Origin: Zygnema cylindricum
Lineage: Eukaryota > Streptophyta > Zygnematophyceae > Zygnematales > Zygnemataceae
DNA: 64,000 bases
Assembly: GCA_037447655.1 (NCBI GenBank)
Contig: JBBHKE010001578.1
Coordinates: 271,727 to 335,726, forward strand
Direction: 5' to 3'
Position numbers and translations under genes: made by a program. Below, piece after piece: positions 10,666 through 22,875 of the stretch (positions are counted from its first letter, which is position 1; every line of letters starts with the position of its first letter). The notes under the pieces are model-generated. The model was given only the letters and a program-made list of their open reading frames with translations. It was not told the origin of the DNA and searched no databases.

Positions 10666-11405
10666 GAATGGGGGAAAACCTAGAAGAATCCATTGCAATA
10701 GCGGGTGGATCTGGAATATTGGATAAAAAAATCGGTACAGTGAACTTATACAATCTGTCAAAATCAGCAGAGTCAATAATAAAACCTAGGGTGCCAAATA
10801 ATTCCAGCATTCCGAGGGGGTCTGGTAAGATTACTTCCGCTGTTGAAGATTCAAGAATATCGGCACCAATGCGAACTACAACATAGGCTGGCAAGACAAC
10901 TGCCGAATGAGCCGTAGTAGGCATGGGTTGTCGGGCCGAGATAAGGGGTAAGCACACTTTGCGGTTTGGAAAAAAGTTTGGTCTGTACGAAAATGTTTGA
11001 TCATGCATATCGACCCCCCCCCCTACTCGGAAAATGACGTCTTGGCCGACCAAGCACTCATAATCATTACAGTTGGTGACGAAGGCGTGAGCGTATATTT
11101 CCGCGAAATCGGAATATGATTGACACTGAAACTGAAAACATAGAGGTTCTTTTGTCATACCTAAGACTGGTTCTGTGGTTCCTGCGGAAGTCAACTAACG
11201 AGTGGTAGTGGGTTGTAGTGTATCTGCTGTAAGACCTATTTTCTTGGCAAAATCAGATCCAAGAATAATGGGTTTCGCCCCTGTGTCCATGAGAGGTAAA
11301 GTTGGGGCTACTCCATTAACTGTGAACACACCTAACTTGTTATCTAGAAAACTGATGTGTGGAGTAAGACTTGAACGCTCTTCGAGAGTAATTGCTTGAA
11401 GAGAA
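10665..11405 (-). pseudogene. Gypsy aspartic protease and linker
   Basis: The minus-strand frame reads NGVAPTLPLMDTGAKPIILG with the catalytic DTG triad at 11287-11279, followed by FAKKIGL and, after a TAG stop near 11197, ECLVGQDVIFRVGG. That is the usual D/E-x-L-x-G-x-D-x-(I/L) tail of retropepsins. The frame 11194-10382 (270 codons) runs without interruption from the protease tail through a linker of about 120 residues into methyltransferase motif I. This continuity ties the methyltransferase to the element. Confidence 0.75.
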
Positions 11406-12317
11406 AGGGCACTACGGATTTGAAGCGCTTATAACGCATGTGCAGATTGAGTTAGATCTGAGGATGTAGCCTCGCTATTTGATTCGGGAAGCATGGTAGA
11501 CACTATTGCTAACCGTTTTTTGACCTTATAGGCATCTTGTATACTTCCCTCTAGAATGGTTAAGGCCTCCGCGGTGATGTTAGAGGCTGTTTCCGGGATA
11601 AGGGTTTTAGGTTCTTTAGCAAAAGATAATGGTAGGCGGGTGTTAATGTATTTAGACTCATGATTATGATCCGGAGTCCCTTTGAAAAAAGCTGCCTGTT
11701 GTTGGACGGTTGACTCTCGAAGAGATCGCCCAGTGAAAGAGGGCATATGGATTACGGTTTGGGCCATTCCAGTTAATTGCAGTTTGACCTGCGCCATTAG
11801 CGGGGCAAACTGCTCCCTCATCATGGCTGCCATGGTTGCCTGCATATCTGCTCTATCTTGGTCCCTCTTGCTGATATTGGGGGACGTGTCCTTCTCTTCC
11901 CCTTTCGCTGAACTGACCAATTTAGCCGAGCGAGCAGGTATACCGCCGTTTTTAATTTGATTTTGATAAACGAAATCTGGATTTTTAATATGACATCCCT
12001 GTACGTAATGACCTGTTTGATGGCACTGAGTACACGTGGCTGCCTTGTCTGGACATCTGCGTGCGTCATAACCACTGTGACGGCATCGGAAACATATGCG
12101 CACACTAGGGGTAGTCGGTAACGTTCACATGGCAGGGCCCTTGGAGGTTTAGGGTTGGGCCATGGATTGCGCGGGTTAGGATTATGGTTACGATTTAGAT
12201 TAAGGTAATCTTTAGGTGAAGGTTTTCGCCGCTTGTGAGCGTCCCACCAGCTGGTCTGCATTTCGTACTTTATAGCATACTCTGCAACCTGCTTGAAAGT
12301 GAATTTAAGGCCATGTG
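11406..12317 (-). pseudogene. Gypsy Gag C-terminal part with two zinc knuckles
   Basis: Minus strand. GLKFTFKQVAEYAIKYEMQ continues the capsid region interrupted by the copia insertion. A Lys/Pro-rich stretch follows, then two CCHC knuckles in a row: CFRCRHSGYDARRC (His replaced by Tyr or shifted) and CTQCHQTGHYVQGC (intact). The remaining 180 residues are a linker toward the protease. A frame change lies near 12100. The knuckles bind the element's RNA during packaging. Confidence 0.75.
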
Positions 12318-13340
12318 TGAAACTCTGAGACCTCCATAAGTCCTCAGAGTAGACAGCTTCGAAGAAGCCTCTAGGATAACCCTGACCCCTTTGTGTTTCA
12401 GCAAAAATAACTGCCACCCTGGCAGACAAAAACTTTGACTTACTTCACCCCTGTGAAGATAAGACTCCCCTGAGTCGATAGCAAAAAGAATCTCTGAATT
12501 TGCTCCCCTGAGCAGTAAGTTATAGAGGGTCAATGTTGACCTTTTGTACAGAAACTCTCTGGGAGAGAGGGTCCTATCTTCTAATTTTTCTAAGTCCTAT
12601 CTCTCTCACAGACTCTATCTATTGATATACGGAGCCAATCAGATTTCAGTTTCGTACACAAAAGTACAGCTGCCGGTGTACTTTATGTACGGCCATTGTA
12701 CGACATGGTCTAAATGTTAACACGTGGTATGTCCGAATTCGCTCCCTTAATCCTCGGAGATGCCGCGATCCAATGTCATTCCGCCACGTGTCATATGATG
12801 TGGCGATGACCACAAACCGCCGAAATCCTTTTCCGCGATCTTGGCGTTTATTCCGGCTGTCCGATTAAATTAACATTTAATTGTAGCCGTAATAAATACA
12901 TGGGCGGTATTCGTTTCACTAAAGAAATAAATGCGCGGTATTGGTTTCTTATCCCTACCGGAATCCGTACTTTTACATTTACTAGATATATGTTTCTGTA
13001 ATCAGTTATAGTTGAATGAACTTTTCTACATATAAATGTTTAAATAATTATCAAACCTTATATTACGTAACACTACTTCTAGACTTAACGGCTAAAGCTA
13101 CCGGCTACCGGTTGTGTGCCGGTCGGTAGGTACCAGGATCAAATCCTGTGGCCGGCACATATTTTTTAGTAAATTAAACCCCTAACTAAAATTTATTTTC
13201 CTGTAAACCTTTGGATAGCCTAGGTAGCGAAGGCTCTAGCTCCCTCTCCAATTTCTCAGTGACTGCGAGAAGTTTGAGAGTTGGAGAGAGAAGTTAGAGG
13301 TAGACTGCCTCGGCTTTATTCTTATTGCTATTCAGACCTA
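12318..13340 (-). repeat. Copia A 3' LTR
   Basis: Aligns along its length with 20760-21789 at roughly 95% by eye. At about 13320-13345 its end meets the start of D's LTR in inverted orientation (AGACCTAGAAAATACTAGGTCT). Confidence 0.8.
13086..13160 (+). other. tRNA-like block in copia A LTR
   Basis: The plus strand, antisense to the element, has TAACGGCTAAAGCTACCGG followed about 32 bases later by GGATCAAATCC (13136-13146), resembling a Pol III A box and B box at tRNA-like spacing. It is bounded by GCCGG/CCGGC arms. A second copy is at 21535-21605. It is not a functional tRNA by eye. Confidence 0.45.
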
Positions 13341-14676
13341 GAAAATACTAGGTCTTTATTAGATAGAAAAGAGTAGAGGCAGTCTGCCTCTGACTCCCAT
13401 CTCCAAGCCCCCACACTTTTCGTAGTCACTGAAGGTTGGAGAGGGAGCTAGAGCCATGGCTGCCTAAGCTTTCCAGAAGAACAAGAATAGATAATAGGTA
13501 TGTTTACCAAAAAGGTATTTGACGGACCCAGGAATTGATCGTGGTACCTACCACCCGTCAAGTTTCCAGCAGCCGTTAGCTTTGTCCATTTAGTCTAGGA
13601 CTAGTGCTAGTACGTGTAAGGTTTGATAAATATTTAAATAGTTATAAGTAGGATTTTCCATTTAACTAGGTTACGATATTTAGTACATAGAGACAGTTTA
13701 ATTTAGTACGGAGTACGGTACGGGGATGGAACGGATACCGCGCATTTGTTTCGCTATCGAAACAAATACCGCGCACCAATTTTCGCCTGCTAAAATTGAA
13801 TGCCGGTTATATCGAACGGCCGCGATAAATGTCGAGATCGCGGAACAGGTTTTTTTTGGCGTTTGCGGACGTCACCACTCTGAATGACACGTGGTGACAT
13901 TTTACAGGTTGCGGAATCTCCGGAAAGGAACATAACAAATCTAGATGTGACAAATGTCACATTATGACATCATCTTACAATGTCCATACGGAAAGTACTC
14001 CGGCGCCTGTACTTTCTGTACGGTACCGTTTTTTCTGACGTGGCATGACCCGTCGCCACGTGGAGGGATAAGATTTGGAAGCAGGAATTTTGGGGATTAT
14101 AAGAGCGAATCCGGATAGGACACGTGTTAAGTTTTTAGCCATGTCGTACTATGGTCGTACAAAAGGAACACCGGCACCTATACCTTTATGTACTATACAG
14201 TAATTTGATTGGTCCGTACCTCAGAAATAGAGGGTTTAGAGAGGGGTTAAGGACTTAGAATATTTCAAGTAGGTAGCTGCCTCTCCCAGGGAGCACCTTG
14301 TATAAATGGCAAACTTTGGCCAGCCATAACTATCAACTCAGTTGACCAAATTAAGTGAAATTTTTTGCTGCGGACTCAAAGGAGTCCAGGCTACACAGGG
14401 GTGTAGTCGGTCAGATTCTTTGCCTGCCTTAGTGACTGAATTTCTTAGGGAAAGTCAAAGTGGGTGAATGTGTCTAAATCTAATATTCTAACTTTACATT
14501 TTGTGGTGGACCTGAGCACAGAGAAAGTGTTATTTCACAGGGGTGAAGCTATATTGGGATTTTGATTGTCAAGGGGTTAGTCATTTGGGTTTATATCAAG
14601 TTGGAGTCAGCACTATCTAGATTAGCTTCCTTTGGACCTGCAAATTTTGTGTGGCAATGGAGCCCATAGAATTTCA
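13340..14676 (+). repeat. Element D 5' LTR
   Basis: Related but diverged from the LTRs of A and B, and also found inverted at 34999-35898. It contains an antisense tRNA-like block at about 13525-13600 (GACGGACCCAGGAATTGATC). It ends ...AATTTCA directly before the PBS. Confidence 0.75.
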
Positions 14677-16250
14677 GGTGATGGGCCCACCATCTAGGGT
14701 GCTTATGTTCGATGGAATACACTTCACTTATTGGGAGTTCACGATGGAGGGATTGCTTTTCGAGAAGCACTTGTGGGGAATTGTTTCGGGACAAGTGAGG
14801 TGTCCGCCACCCGGCTTTGGTGGAGCTCACTATGGAGAATCATCTGGGGCTGCCCAGAAAACCAACCGGGGTTCAAATGCAACGGAAGGTGAAGGGAAAA
14901 TCATTATCGTGGAAAGGGAAATAGGGGAGAAGGATAAAGGGACACCTATGGTGAGGGGAGCTAGGCTCTCGGCTACGGTTCCACTTGTGGGAGCTATAAC
15001 TGAACCAAAAACTGAAGAAAATGATAGAAAAATTTGGGAATATAAAAACACTATAGCAAAACATCTCATACTTAGATATGTGTCTAAGTCTATAGCTATC
15101 ACTCTTTTAAATCTAACCAAGTCTTCAGAAATTTGGGACACACTAATTCAGATTTATAAGAGTGAGACTATACAGAGGCAGCAGTTAGTAACACAAGAGA
15201 TAGAGGCCTATGTTTATAAAGGCGGTAGCATGACAGAGTTTTGCAATGATATTGCTGTGTTATATATTGAGCTTGCTAGTGCGAGATACGTCGAATCTGA
15301 GGAGAGAAAGATTAATACACTAATCATGAAACTCCCAGATGAGTACGAATACATCATTTACTGTATGCAGGGAATGGATGGCTCCTCGTGGACTTCGAGC
15401 ATCACCATGGGGATAATACTTGTGAGGGAAAGCACCTTGGAGCTTTGTAGGGGAAGTGACAGGGTGAATGCATTTACAGCTGGTGGTGACTGGCGAAAGC
15501 GTGATGTGAGGAATGGCGTTGACGAGCGGAAGCGTGATGAGAGGAAGAAAGACAAAGGTAAACCTTATCGGAACTTTGGTGGAAAGAGAGGGAGAGGAAA
15601 AGAGAGGGGAGCTTTGAAACAAAGGGTTTGCTTCGCTTGTAGGAAACGGTCACTATATGGAGGAGTGTCCTCGTTTGGAAGAAATTAGAAGTTGGAGTGT
15701 GAATGAGGAGGAAGAAGGGGAAGAGGAGAAAGAGGATGAAAAAATATTGGAGCTTCTTCACATGGGTAGAATGGAGAAGAGAGAAAAGTACACAGAAATT
15801 CCACGAAGGCAACAGTGTGCTTTTGGAGGTATAAGGGAAGTAAAGAGAGAGGAGGTACTTGAGGATGTCGAGGAGTGTAAAGTGTATGACTTAGAAATGA
15901 GAAAGTCAGAACTAGGATCCATAAGTGAAAACGGGAAAAATAAAATTAATGAGGATAATTTTATAGGTATTTTGGAATTATAAAACTGGTCGGAAAGGGA
16001 GACTTCAACGGATTCCGAGGAAAGGGGAGAAGTGAAACTAGAAGGGGTTTTAAAATATAGGGGAGAAGAGGAATATTTAATGAAAGGTTTAGGGGAGGAG
16101 AAATATTTATAAGGAATAAATTTAGAAAGTGAGAGTGGAAAGATCTCCATGGGAGAGAGTGAGGAAAGTTCATGTTTTTGGGGTGATGGGTTTGACATCA
16201 CTAAAGGGAGTAATGACATTTATGAAGGTGTGCCTGTAAAAGGGTTAGCC
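14657..16250 (+). pseudogene. Element D Gag with acidic C-terminal extension
   Basis: The start ATG at 14657 lies in the LTR, 20 bases before its end, and translation runs through the PBS as EFQVMGPPSRV. The copia Gag core follows (YWEFTMEGLLF, LILRYVSKSI, TQEIEAYVYKGGSMTEFCND, LIMKLPDEYEYI). The zinc knuckle starts at CFACRK, but a one-base deletion near 15650 shifts the frame. In the restored phase the knuckle would continue GHYMEEC. After it comes a strongly acidic Glu-rich tail (15700-16250) with stops at 15981, about 16110 and about 16255. EIPRRQQCAFGG matches the pre-protease segment of A and B, but the protease DSG motif is absent. Relatives continue into Pol here; D does not. Confidence 0.75.
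14677..14689 (+). promoter_or_regulatory. Primer-binding site, element D
   Basis: GGTGATGGGCCCA abuts the LTR end. It matches the complement of the initiator tRNA-Met anticodon arm with one mismatch and is read in frame as V-M-G-P. Confidence 0.75.
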
Positions 16251-16752
16251 TCATAAAGGTGTGTGTTGCTGATTGGAGATGGGGCTGGTTGTTTGAATTG
16301 CAAGAGGGAAAGTGGATTTAGTGTGGATGGAAAAGAGATGAGGTGGATAAAATCTTTGCTCGGATTTATGATAAGTGGGATGCTAAATGAATTGTGTGAT
16401 GCAATTATTATTTCATTTCATCTAATGCAGTGTTTTAAATACGAGAGCATATTTCTTAAGTTATATAAAAGGAAAAAGAATAGAAAAAAGAAAAAGGGGA
16501 GAGAGTGTTTTTGTTATTTTGTTTGTAAGAGTTGAAAGGAAGTACACTAGAAAATAAGGGGAGTGTTGATATTTGGGTATTTTCTAGGTCTTTATTAGAT
16601 AGAAAAGAGTAGAGGCAGTAGAGGCTATATTGGGGTTTTGATTGTCAAGGGGTCAGTCATTTGGGTTTATATCAAGTTCGAGTCGGCACTATCTAGATAA
16701 GCTTCCTTTGGACCTGTGAATTCTGTGTGGCAATGGAGCCCATAGAATTTCA

Positions 16753-19700
16753 CAGCCTCTATGGTGGACTGAGCAATAACTTTTTGCTGTTTGCTACTCC
16801 AACAGCAAGCCCCATCACCCACATATAATACATATCCAGAAGTGTATCTCCTCATCGGAGCTTCACCATAACTGGCATCACTCCAAGTAGTGATGTCAGT
16901 ATTCTCCCCACCCAAATGCAACCATCGATCCCTAGTTCCTATCAAATATCTAAGAACTCTCTTAGCTGCCTCCCAATCCCTCTTAGTGGGAGCATTTAGA
17001 CTTCTACTCATGACTCCTACAGCTGCAGCTAAATCCGGCCGGGTACAATTCATAAAATAGATTAAACTTCCCACTACTTGCCTGTAAGGAATAGTCTGCA
17101 TGAACTTCTGTTTTTCAGGAGATAATTCCTCGTCTAAGACTATGACTCCTTCTTCCTCACTCCCCTCACTTCCCTTGTTCAACTCCATTGGAGTTGTACA
17201 ACTATAAGCTTTATCCATTTGAAATTTTTCAAGCATGTTCCCTATTGCTTCCTTTTGAGTCAATCTTATTATTTTTTTTTTCGGTCTCTCTCTACTTGAA
17301 TTCCCAAAATATATTTTGCTTCCCCCATATCCTTCATTTCAAATCTCCCTTTAAGATCGGTTTTCAGTTTATTAATTTTTTCCATTGATTTACTTAAAAC
17401 AAGCAAATCATCAACATAAATTGCAATAAATATAAAACCTTCCTCATCTTCGAAAACATAGATTGAGTGATCTGAGCTGATCCGGATATATCCCAGACCG
17501 GTAAGAAACTCATCAAGCTTCTTATTCCACTGTCGAGGCGCCTGTTTCAAACCATAAAGAGATTTAATCAGCCGGCATACCTTACTCTCCTCTCCTTCCT
17601 CCACAAACCCTTCGGGTTGTCCATGAAGATCTCCTCTTCCAATTCTCCATGCAAAAATTCTGTCTTGATGTCCATTTGGTGCACTTCCATGTCTTCCGCT
17701 GCTGCCAGGCTGAGAAATATGCCGATGGAGGGAAATCTGACCACCGGGGCAAAGGTTTCCTCGTAGTCAATTCCCTCTTTTTGTGTAAATCCCTTTGCCA
17801 CTAATCGGGCCTTGTAGCGCATGATTGTGTTATCTGGGTTCAGTTTTAATTTGAAAACCCACTTACAACCGATTGGTTTTCAGTTAGGTGGACAATCCAC
17901 CAGCTCCCAAGTATCGGCTGCCATAATTGAGGCCATCTCCTCATTGATGGCTGTCTTCCACCGGTTTCTTTATGGACAAGTAATCGCCTCTCCATAAGGT
18001 TGAGGTTCATCTTGATGAGATAGTTTAGTTACCGTGTTATTAACCTGTTTTTCTTGTAGTCTTTTGCTAATTCTCCTTCCCCCCCTCAAAATCTGAGGCC
18101 GGAATAGATGGTTCTCGTGGATTCTTTCGAACAAACTCGGCTTCTCCCCTATCCCTTGATTCCGAATCAATTTCCACCACGTCTTCCGCTTCGGGTAGAG
18201 TTGTCACTAGAGTTTCCACAGCCGAGTCCTTTTCCGTCTTATTTGTATCTGCAAGAATGTCATCTTTTATAAAACCTGGATAGTTAGGGAGCTCAAAGTC
18301 ATCGGAATTTTCTGACTCAAATCTAACTTTTATTGACTTTGTATATTTGAAGGGATCCACAGACTTTCCTTCATCCATAACTACTAGATGCTTTACTAAG
18401 ATTATATCTTCTCTTTTTAGATCATAAAGTGTATATCCTTTAACATCCTCATCATATCCTAAGAAGTATCCAAGTTTTCCTTTAGGATCTAGCTTCCAAT
18501 TAGACCGATCTGTATCTAGACTGAAAACTTGACTGCCGAAAACCTTTAAGTGAGATAAGTCTGGTTTGCGGCCTGTCCATCTCTCATAAGGTGTTTGATA
18601 TTTTATAGCTAAAGTAAAAACTCTATTTTTGAGGTAATTAGCACAATTCATTGCTTTTGCCCAAAACCTTTTTCCTATCTTCTTATCTGACAACATACTT
18701 CTAGCACTATCACTTAGTTTTCTATTTAACCTTTCAACTACCCCATTCTGTTCCGGGTTTTCTAGAACTTTCTTTTGGTGTTGGACCCCATCTTCCCTCA
18801 GAAAATCCTCAAACTAGTTAGAAGTATACTCTCCACCATTGTCACTCTTTATTCTCTTGATTGAGTTTCATGAAGTTTTTCGCTCCATGCTTTATATTGT
18901 CTGAAACAATCCTGAGCTTCGGACTTGTTTTTCAAAAAATACACTCGGGAATACCGAGACCAATCATCATTGATAGTCATCATAAATCTCTTCCCCCCCG
19001 GCGAGGGCACTTTAGCTGGTCCCTAAATATCTGTGTGTACTAGATCGATAATTTTTTCCCCGTTATAGGTGGCTGTTTTAGGAAAGGGTAATCTGTGTGT
19101 TTTACCTTGAGCACATCCACTACAATCACTTATATTATCATTCTCACTAAACTTAACCCCTTCCACCACTCCCATCTTTTTCATCTCTCTTAACTTGTCT
19201 AGATTCACATGCCCAAGCCTCTTATGCCACATCATAATATCATGAACACCAGCATAATAAAGTTTCTTCTTTTCATTACTTAAAACCAACCTAAACATCA
19301 CATGGCTACCTTTCTCATCAATAAAATAGACATCCTCCTCAAAACTAGCAGTAAAGACTCCTTCCCTAGTGCTAGTAAAAAAACCCTTATCATCTAATAC
19401 GGATGTAGAGATGAGGTTTTTGTTCAGCTCCGGAATAAACAATACATCGGAGAATGTTACTATGGATGTCTTTCCTTCTACTAACACTTTCAAATCTACC
19501 AATCCTACAAGAGTAGTGCTGACTATCCTCCCATCCCCATACTCTATCTCTACGGTGGGAATATTTCTTATCTTAGTGAACCAATGCCTATCCTTACACA
19601 TGTGCATGGAGGCACCTGAATCTACAATCCAGCCTGCTTCACCTTTTAATCCACCGTAAGCACATTTCCGCCTTCGTGGTATTTCGACCTCATTTTTCGC

Positions 19701-20779
19701 CTCCAACTCCTCATCTAAAAGGAGCTCATCGTCCTCATCCTCGGATTCCGCCTCATGTACCTGTGTCACAAGGGCCTTTTTCTTTCCTCTCGGGGTACCA
19801 CCGGTCTGCCCCTCCTTTAATGGAAGCTCGGTTAGCTTATTGCACTTTGCCATATAGTGCCCAGGTTTCTTACAAAAATGACATAAACCTTTGGGAGCCC
19901 TTGGTTCGAACTCGTCGGTCTAATTTTTTTGCTCCCTCCTCCCATAGTTTTTGACCGGTTTCCGGGAATCCTTGTTCCTCCAATCGGTCGCAGTTGCCAA
20001 GGCTTGGCCACTCTTTCTTCCCCTTCGGATCTTAGTCGTATTCTCCCGAACAAGAATCATCCCTACCACTGAGTTCCATATCCACCTTGAGTCCAGCAAG
20101 TCCTGCACACGGTTGACTATGTTCTTCAACTCATCGGGTAACTTCATCAGTAAACAGTTAACCTTTTCTTTGTCAACAAAATCTTTTCCCGCACTCTCTA
20201 GCTCCATGAAGAGTGTAGCAAGCTCATTGCAAAAATCCAACATCTTCCCCCCTTTCTATACATACTCCTTAACTTTCTGATCAGCCAACTGTTGTTGCTA
20301 AATCGTACCACTTCGGTACATCTCTATGAGAGCCATCCAAAGATCGGATGCCTTTTATACATGCAAATGAGGACATGCAAATCCTTATTGAGATGGCGTA
20401 GGATTAAGTGCTTTGCCGCCATATTGTTGAAGTCCCAGGTTTCAGTATCATTCTCCTCGTTCCTCGGAATAGGTGACATGAATGCCGAACTAGTTGTTAT
20501 TGGTGTGGTCGCCTTCTTCTCCTTTCCTTTGTCCACCATCTCTCCTTCTTTTGTTTCCTCCGTTGAAGGTGGATCCTCTTTTCTAGTGAATCTGCTTCCT
20601 CCAAACCCTGGAGGAATTCCAAGACTTGATGGACGCCCCAACCGTCCACTCACTATCCCCCAAAACCTTATTTCGTATAGAGCTCCTATCATCATACTTT
20701 CCCAGTAGATGAAGCCAGTTCCATTAAAGATTAGTACCCTAGAGAGTGGGCCTATAACCTGAAACTCTGAGACCTCCAT
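16753..20779 (-). pseudogene. Copia A gag-pol (broken)
   Basis: Minus strand. Gag starts at 20779 inside the LTR, reading EFQVIGPLSRV across the PBS. Gag core is at 20240-19920; a CCHC-like segment is near 19870; the protease reads GWIVDSGASMHMC at about 19636-19598. Integrase has HKRLGHV and CSGCAQGKTHRLPF, its core is damaged between 19022 and 18700, and RPDLAAAV-type RT/RNase H follows (YVDDLLVL at about 17420-17400). Stops and frame changes lie near 20330, 19850, 18700, 18060, 17900, 17600 and 17265. RNase H is cut at QSTIEA (about 16753), where D's LTR begins. The remaining C-terminus, 3' UTR and polypurine tract are missing, so this copy is incapable of self-propagation. Confidence 0.85.
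20747..20759 (-). promoter_or_regulatory. Primer-binding site, element A
   Basis: On the minus strand GGTTATAGGCCCA follows the 5' LTR end directly, one mismatch from the consensus GGTTATGGGCCCA found in B. Confidence 0.8.
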
Positions 20780-21789
20780 AAGTCCTCAAAGTGGACAGCT
20801 TCCAATAAGCCTCTAGGATAACCCTGACCCCTTTGTGTTTCACCAAAAATAACTGCCACCCTGGCAGACAAAAACTCTCACTAACTTCACCTCTGTGAAG
20901 ATAAGACTCCCTTGAGTCGATAGCAAAAAGAATCTCTGAATTTGCTCCCCTGAGCAGTAAGTTATGGAGGGTCAAAGTTGACCTTTTGTACAGAAGCTTT
21001 CTGGAGAGAGGGTCCTATCTTCTAGTTTTTCTAAGTCCTATCTCTCTCACAGACTTTATCTACTGATGTATGGAGCCAATCAGATTTCAGTTCCGTTCAC
21101 AAAAGTACAGCTGCCGGTGTACTTTTTGTATGGACACTGTACGACATGGCCTAAATGTCGACACGTGGTATGTCCGCATTCGCTCCCTTAATCCTCAGAG
21201 ATGCCGCGATCCAATGTCATTCCGCCATGTGTCATCCGATGTGGCGATGACCACAAACCTCCAAAATCCACTTCCGCGATCTCGGCGTTAATTCCGGCCG
21301 TGTGATTAAATTCACTTTTAATCGTAGCCGTAATAAATACATGCACGGTATTCGTTTCACTAAAGAAATAAATGCGCGGTATTGGTTTCTTATCTGTACC
21401 GAAATCCGTACTTTTACATTTACTGGATATATGTCTCTCGTAATCAGTTATTGTTAAATGAACTTTTTTACGTATAAATGTTTAAATAATTATCAAACCC
21501 TATATTACGTAACACTGTTTCTTGACTTAACGGCTAAGGCTACCGGCTACCGGCTGTCTGCCGGCCGGCAAATACCTGGATCAAATCCTGTGGCCGGCAC
21601 ATAACTTTTAGTAAATTAAACCCCTAACTAAAATATATTTTCCCGTAAACCTCTGGATAGCCTAGGTAGCCATGGCTCTAGCTCCCTCTCCAATTTATCA
21701 GTGACTGCGACAAGTTTGAGAGTTGGAGAGAGAAGTTAGAGGTACACTGCCTTTGCGTCATTCTTATTTCTATTCAGACCTAGAAAACA
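20760..21789 (-). repeat. Copia A 5' LTR
   Basis: Pairs with 12318-13340. Its outer end reads CCTAGAAAACA, then gypsy Gag sequence resumes. A tRNA-like block is at 21535-21605. Confidence 0.8.
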
Positions 21790-21802
21790 CTTTAAAAGAC
21801 CA

Positions 21803-22875
21803 TTAATTTCCACAATATGCATTGGTCAAACGGTTCTGAATAAACTGTCCAGATTGTGTGGGAAATTGACCCACGAATTTTTGTACCGCCTTGGCCTCTG
21901 ACATGAGATCCTGTAGGGCCTCACACAAAGTTTTCATACGTGACCGCAATGCCGGGGCTGTTTTGCCCGGTCTGCGTTTGAAATTCATTAATTCTTTGAC
22001 TTGGTGAGGATTCTGCATCCGATACTCGTCCTGTAATAAATCAAAAATTAACGAGACTGGATCTCTTGGAGGGACTAGCATTTTGAGGTCTAGCCAGAAT
22101 TGCAACCCTAGCTGCCACTGCAAATTGATGAGGAACCTTAGGTATTTCGAGGAAACTTTGTTGCCCGCGGAGTCAGAAACTGTCGGGACAACGGGTTGGA
22201 AAGGAATTTCGGGGCTGCCAATTATGGCCAAAGCTCCGGAATAGGCGGTTGCAATTTCAGTCATAACACAAATTTCCTCATATTTCAGTGTATAGGGCAG
22301 ATCCCCTGAGGTATCTCCCTAGTAAAGAAAAAGCGATCCGCAGGTCATAGCGGTCTTGGTACCGAAACGCAAGGTCACGCATTTCGGTATTGAAAAGCAT
22401 GCGAAAGTGGGACAAGGACATGGTGTCCTTGAGACCAGAAAAACATAAATGATGTTTACCACCTCCGGTGTCCATGGACGAGGCCATGTCCACGCTGAAA
22501 GGAGTGAGTAGTGTGTGTGGTACTGCCCATTGAGAAAATTGACGGGGGTAAACCTAGACCTTGTATGTCCAGGGAGTCGGTGTCCGAATCTTCCCCCGAA
22601 CTGTGGGTGAAAGATGAAGAAACAGACGATGTAGACCTATGGAGAGAAGAGAGACCTGATCTTGACTAACTAGGTGATCCTACAAATGGAGACTGAACTG
22701 CTGAGTTTAGAAAAGATATCAGAGGGGAGTTGGCCGTGTTCAATTCTTTGGGCGGCCCTTGGTAAGCTCTTGTGCTTCTGGTGGTACCAGCCGGGAACTC
22801 TAAATTATTCCAGTCCATTAGCATGTAACCAGAAGATTGTCCTATCCGAATGTAGTTAAATGCGAACACACACAA
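21803..22875 (-). pseudogene. Gypsy Gag N-terminal part
   Basis: Three minus-strand frames in series: 22875-22666 (possible start MLMDWNNLEFPAG), 22493-22278 (GLKDTMSLSHFRMLFNTEMR) and 22264-21803. The last contains FLINLQWQLGLQFWLDLKML, NPHQVKELMNFKRRPG and MSEAKAVQKFVGQFP, a capsid-like retrotransposon Gag layout. Reading is broken by frameshifts near 22660 and 22270. The remainder of Gag resumes at 12317 on the other side of copia A. Confidence 0.65.

Larger units (their letters stand above)
13340..16752 (+). mobile_element. Gag-only copia-type element D
   Basis: Plus strand: a 5' LTR missing its first bases (13340-14676), PBS, gag, an acidic extension, a non-coding tail, a polypurine tract (AATAAGGGGAG, 16553-16563) and a 3' LTR (16564-16752). 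The right LTR starts TGTTGATATTTGGG and ends AATTTCA like the left, but about 1.1 kb of its middle is deleted. No IN, RT or RNase H is found in the 1.9-kb interior, so it would rely on Pol from relatives such as A or B. It sits inside element A. Confidence 0.75.
12318..21790 (-). mobile_element. Ty1/copia element A, inserted in the gypsy Gag
   Basis: Two direct repeats of about 1.03 kb (12318-13340 and 20760-21789), both starting TGAAACTCTGAG and ending near CCTAGAAAAYA, flank a minus-strand copia gag-pol. Gypsy Gag continues on either side, so A inserted into the gypsy element. No clear 5-bp TSD is visible (ATGTG at left, CTTTA at right). The left portion of the interior is replaced by element D and the 3' end of RNase H is missing. 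Confidence 0.8.

Noticed and set aside
15758-16219. Minus-strand open frame opposite the element D acidic tail
   Set aside because: A Ser/Pro/Leu-rich shadow of a purine-rich (GA-rich) plus-strand region; no domain.
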